DNA of 64,000 nucleotides from Zingiber officinale (lineage: Eukaryota; Streptophyta; Magnoliopsida; Zingiberales; Zingiberaceae): positions 119,889,794-119,953,793 of the forward strand of contig NC_055991.1 of NCBI RefSeq assembly GCF_018446385.1, in the 5' to 3' direction. Within the stretch, counting starts at the first letter, position 1, and the number at the start of each line of letters is the position of its first letter. The notes below the pieces were generated by a model. It made no database searches, was not told the origin of the DNA, and was given only the letters and a program-made list of their open reading frames with translations. Positions 62,590 to 64,000 of the stretch are shown here, one piece after another. The position numbers and the translations under genes were made by a program.

Positions 62590-63656
62590 GATAGCTGGTG
62601 GGAAGTCCAGATTGGTTGAAATCTGGCAGAAGGAAGTCCAATTGGGTTGACAACTGGCCAAAGTCTAGATTGGTTGAGATTTGGTAGGAAGTCCTAGTAG
62701 GTTAGGGAAGCTAACATCAAGAAAGTCTGCCATTAGTAAGTAAGGTAAGCACTAGAGGAGAGTGATCCAGTGAGGATGAGCCTCATTTGGGGACATTAGG
62801 CGTAGGTCTAATTTATGTCCATTTCAGAAATGTAAATTTAAATCATGACTAGATCTTGGTCTCGGGGAGACATAAGTTAATTAATATTGCTATCTTATTA
62901 TTGTGTTAACTTTATTTTACAGGATGAACATATTATAATTACCTGGACTACCTCTTTTTTTGTAAGAAAGACAAAGGTGAAAAAGAGTGGTCCGGGAGCC
63001 AAGAAGTGATCCTGGTGGCTGGAACAACTTAGATGAGGCTGGGCAGGCTCCTTGCCAGGCACCCAGGTAGTCCGGGCACTTGGAGTTACTCCAGGCACCT
63101 GGATCAGTAAAGTTCATCCAGAAGCTGAGTTTGAGCGCAATGGCTGGCTGACCCACGTTAATGGCCCGAGCACCCAGAGGTAGATAAACTTCGAGGATGA
63201 AGTTTCGATGAGAGCTCGCCACGTTAGCATAGTCCAGACACTCGGGAGGGGATGCATGTGTCTGGATGAGGCTATAAAAGGAGGTTTTGAAAAAACATTA
63301 ATTGCTACAACTTTAATACTCACGCGCTGCATCAAAAAAATCTCCGAGATACCGAAAGGCTGCTCCGACAGACTGCACTCAAATATGTAATTTTGTATTA
63401 TCGGTATAATTTAATTCCTGCAATTGTACTTAAGCTCTATAATTGGTTCGTGATTATAATGATTATCCAACGAAAGCACTCAACGAGTATGTGCCTTGGA
63501 GTAGGAGTCGTCGAAGACTCTGAACCAAGTAAAACCACCTGTGTTAGCTTCACTTTTCTTCTCTGTTTTTTTCTGCTGCGTTTATCTTAACTCGTGATTT
63601 TCAAAAAAGCAAAGAACGTTCTTCACCCCCTGGTATCTTTACAATCCAACAAAACT

Positions 63657-64000
63657 ATTCAACCTCAACCTGATCGATTTATTTGCACTTGACCTGAACT
63701 CGCAATTTGACTCATTTAACCCAGTTGACCCGTTCAACATCGACGGTCACCGTGTCGGGTCATCGACATCGAGGGTGTCCACACGCTTAGGGGCAACTTC
63801 TAGGGTTGTTGCGTCAGGGACTCGGGGCTAGGGCATTGCGACATTGGAGCGTCGATTCAATTCTCTAAAGAAGGATGAAGAACTGAAGAAGAATTGAAGA
63901 TGAAAATGTATTTGATTTTCAGAAACAAAAATTTGGCCGCTAATGAAGTATAGGCCACCGGTTGGAAGATGCAAAAGAGTTCCAAACTTCCAATTTCCTA
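63657..64000. other. Right flank of the outer LTR, no gene recognised
   Basis: The sequence resumes the ggttcgggt/aacctgaacc-type low-complexity DNA seen left of 56413 (about 56330-56412), which supports the outer insertion site. Nothing coding is recognised. Confidence 0.5.

Larger units (their letters stand above)
56418..63651 (+). mobile_element. Outer solo LTR with nested insertions (TSD AAACT)
   Basis: It begins TATTGGTGCAGGTTGC (a TGTTGGTGCA-type start with one change) and ends ACAATCCAACA. The 5-bp flanks are identical, AAACT (56413-56417 and 63652-63656). Without the nested element it is about 1.2 kb. The start and gaagtcca-rich body resemble the solo LTR at 42671, so the two are related families. 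Orientation follows that resemblance. Confidence 0.8.

Overview
This is nuclear DNA of a flowering plant. It holds one intact host gene, spliced with plant-type introns, surrounded and invaded by plant LTR retrotransposons, hAT transposons and an old copy of a plant pararetrovirus. The protein looks like a monocot SnRK1 kinase. A Zingiberales-type genome is my guess, but no species can be fixed from the sequence. About 85% of the window is repeat-derived.

Layout. 1-2567: the end of one LTR (1-458) abutting a decayed Athila-like Ty3/gypsy remnant on the minus strand. 2568-4800: AT-rich intergenic DNA. About 5000-31930, minus strand: an SnRK1 alpha-subunit gene (KIN10 type) whose eleven exons rebuild to a 509-residue kinase without a stop or frameshift. 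Its second intron is about 22.2 kb. About 21 kb of that is one Ty3/gypsy Tat-lineage element (8154-29227). A hAT transposon lies in its left LTR (8374-12254), a gag-only LTR element in its gag region (14338-18210) and a second hAT in its right LTR (25881-29188). Each nested insertion has its own target-site duplication (TSD).

33600-52600, plus strand: an endogenous caulimovirid (plant pararetrovirus), broken by many stops. Its order is leader and tRNA-Met primer site, coiled-coil ORF, movement protein, small ORF, coat protein with zinc knuckle, protease, RT/RNase H, TAV-like ORF, pregenomic promoter, then leader again. It is split by a solo gypsy-type LTR (about 35335-46412), which was itself entered by a tandem array of gag-only LTR elements with four LTRs and three internal regions (36169-45663). 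One of those internal regions carries a further solo LTR (42671-44187).

52600-64000: a long (TA)n tract, a decayed Ty1/copia fragment (53945-55525), a tandem-repeat region, and a three-level nest. A solo LTR (56418-63651, TSD AAACT) holds a gag-only element (56571-62589, TSD GATAG), which holds another LTR (56862-58922).

The host gene is the only locus likely to be functional. The mobile elements are mostly dead: pol is missing in the gag-only families, most of RT is deleted in the Tat element, and the viral ORFs are all interrupted. The main interest lies in how they are arranged: the kinase intron tolerating 21 kb of nested insertions, the tandem LTR array, the terminally redundant viral copy ending at a TA tract, and a spliced-looking antisense ORF of the Tat element that runs in the sense direction of the kinase transcript.
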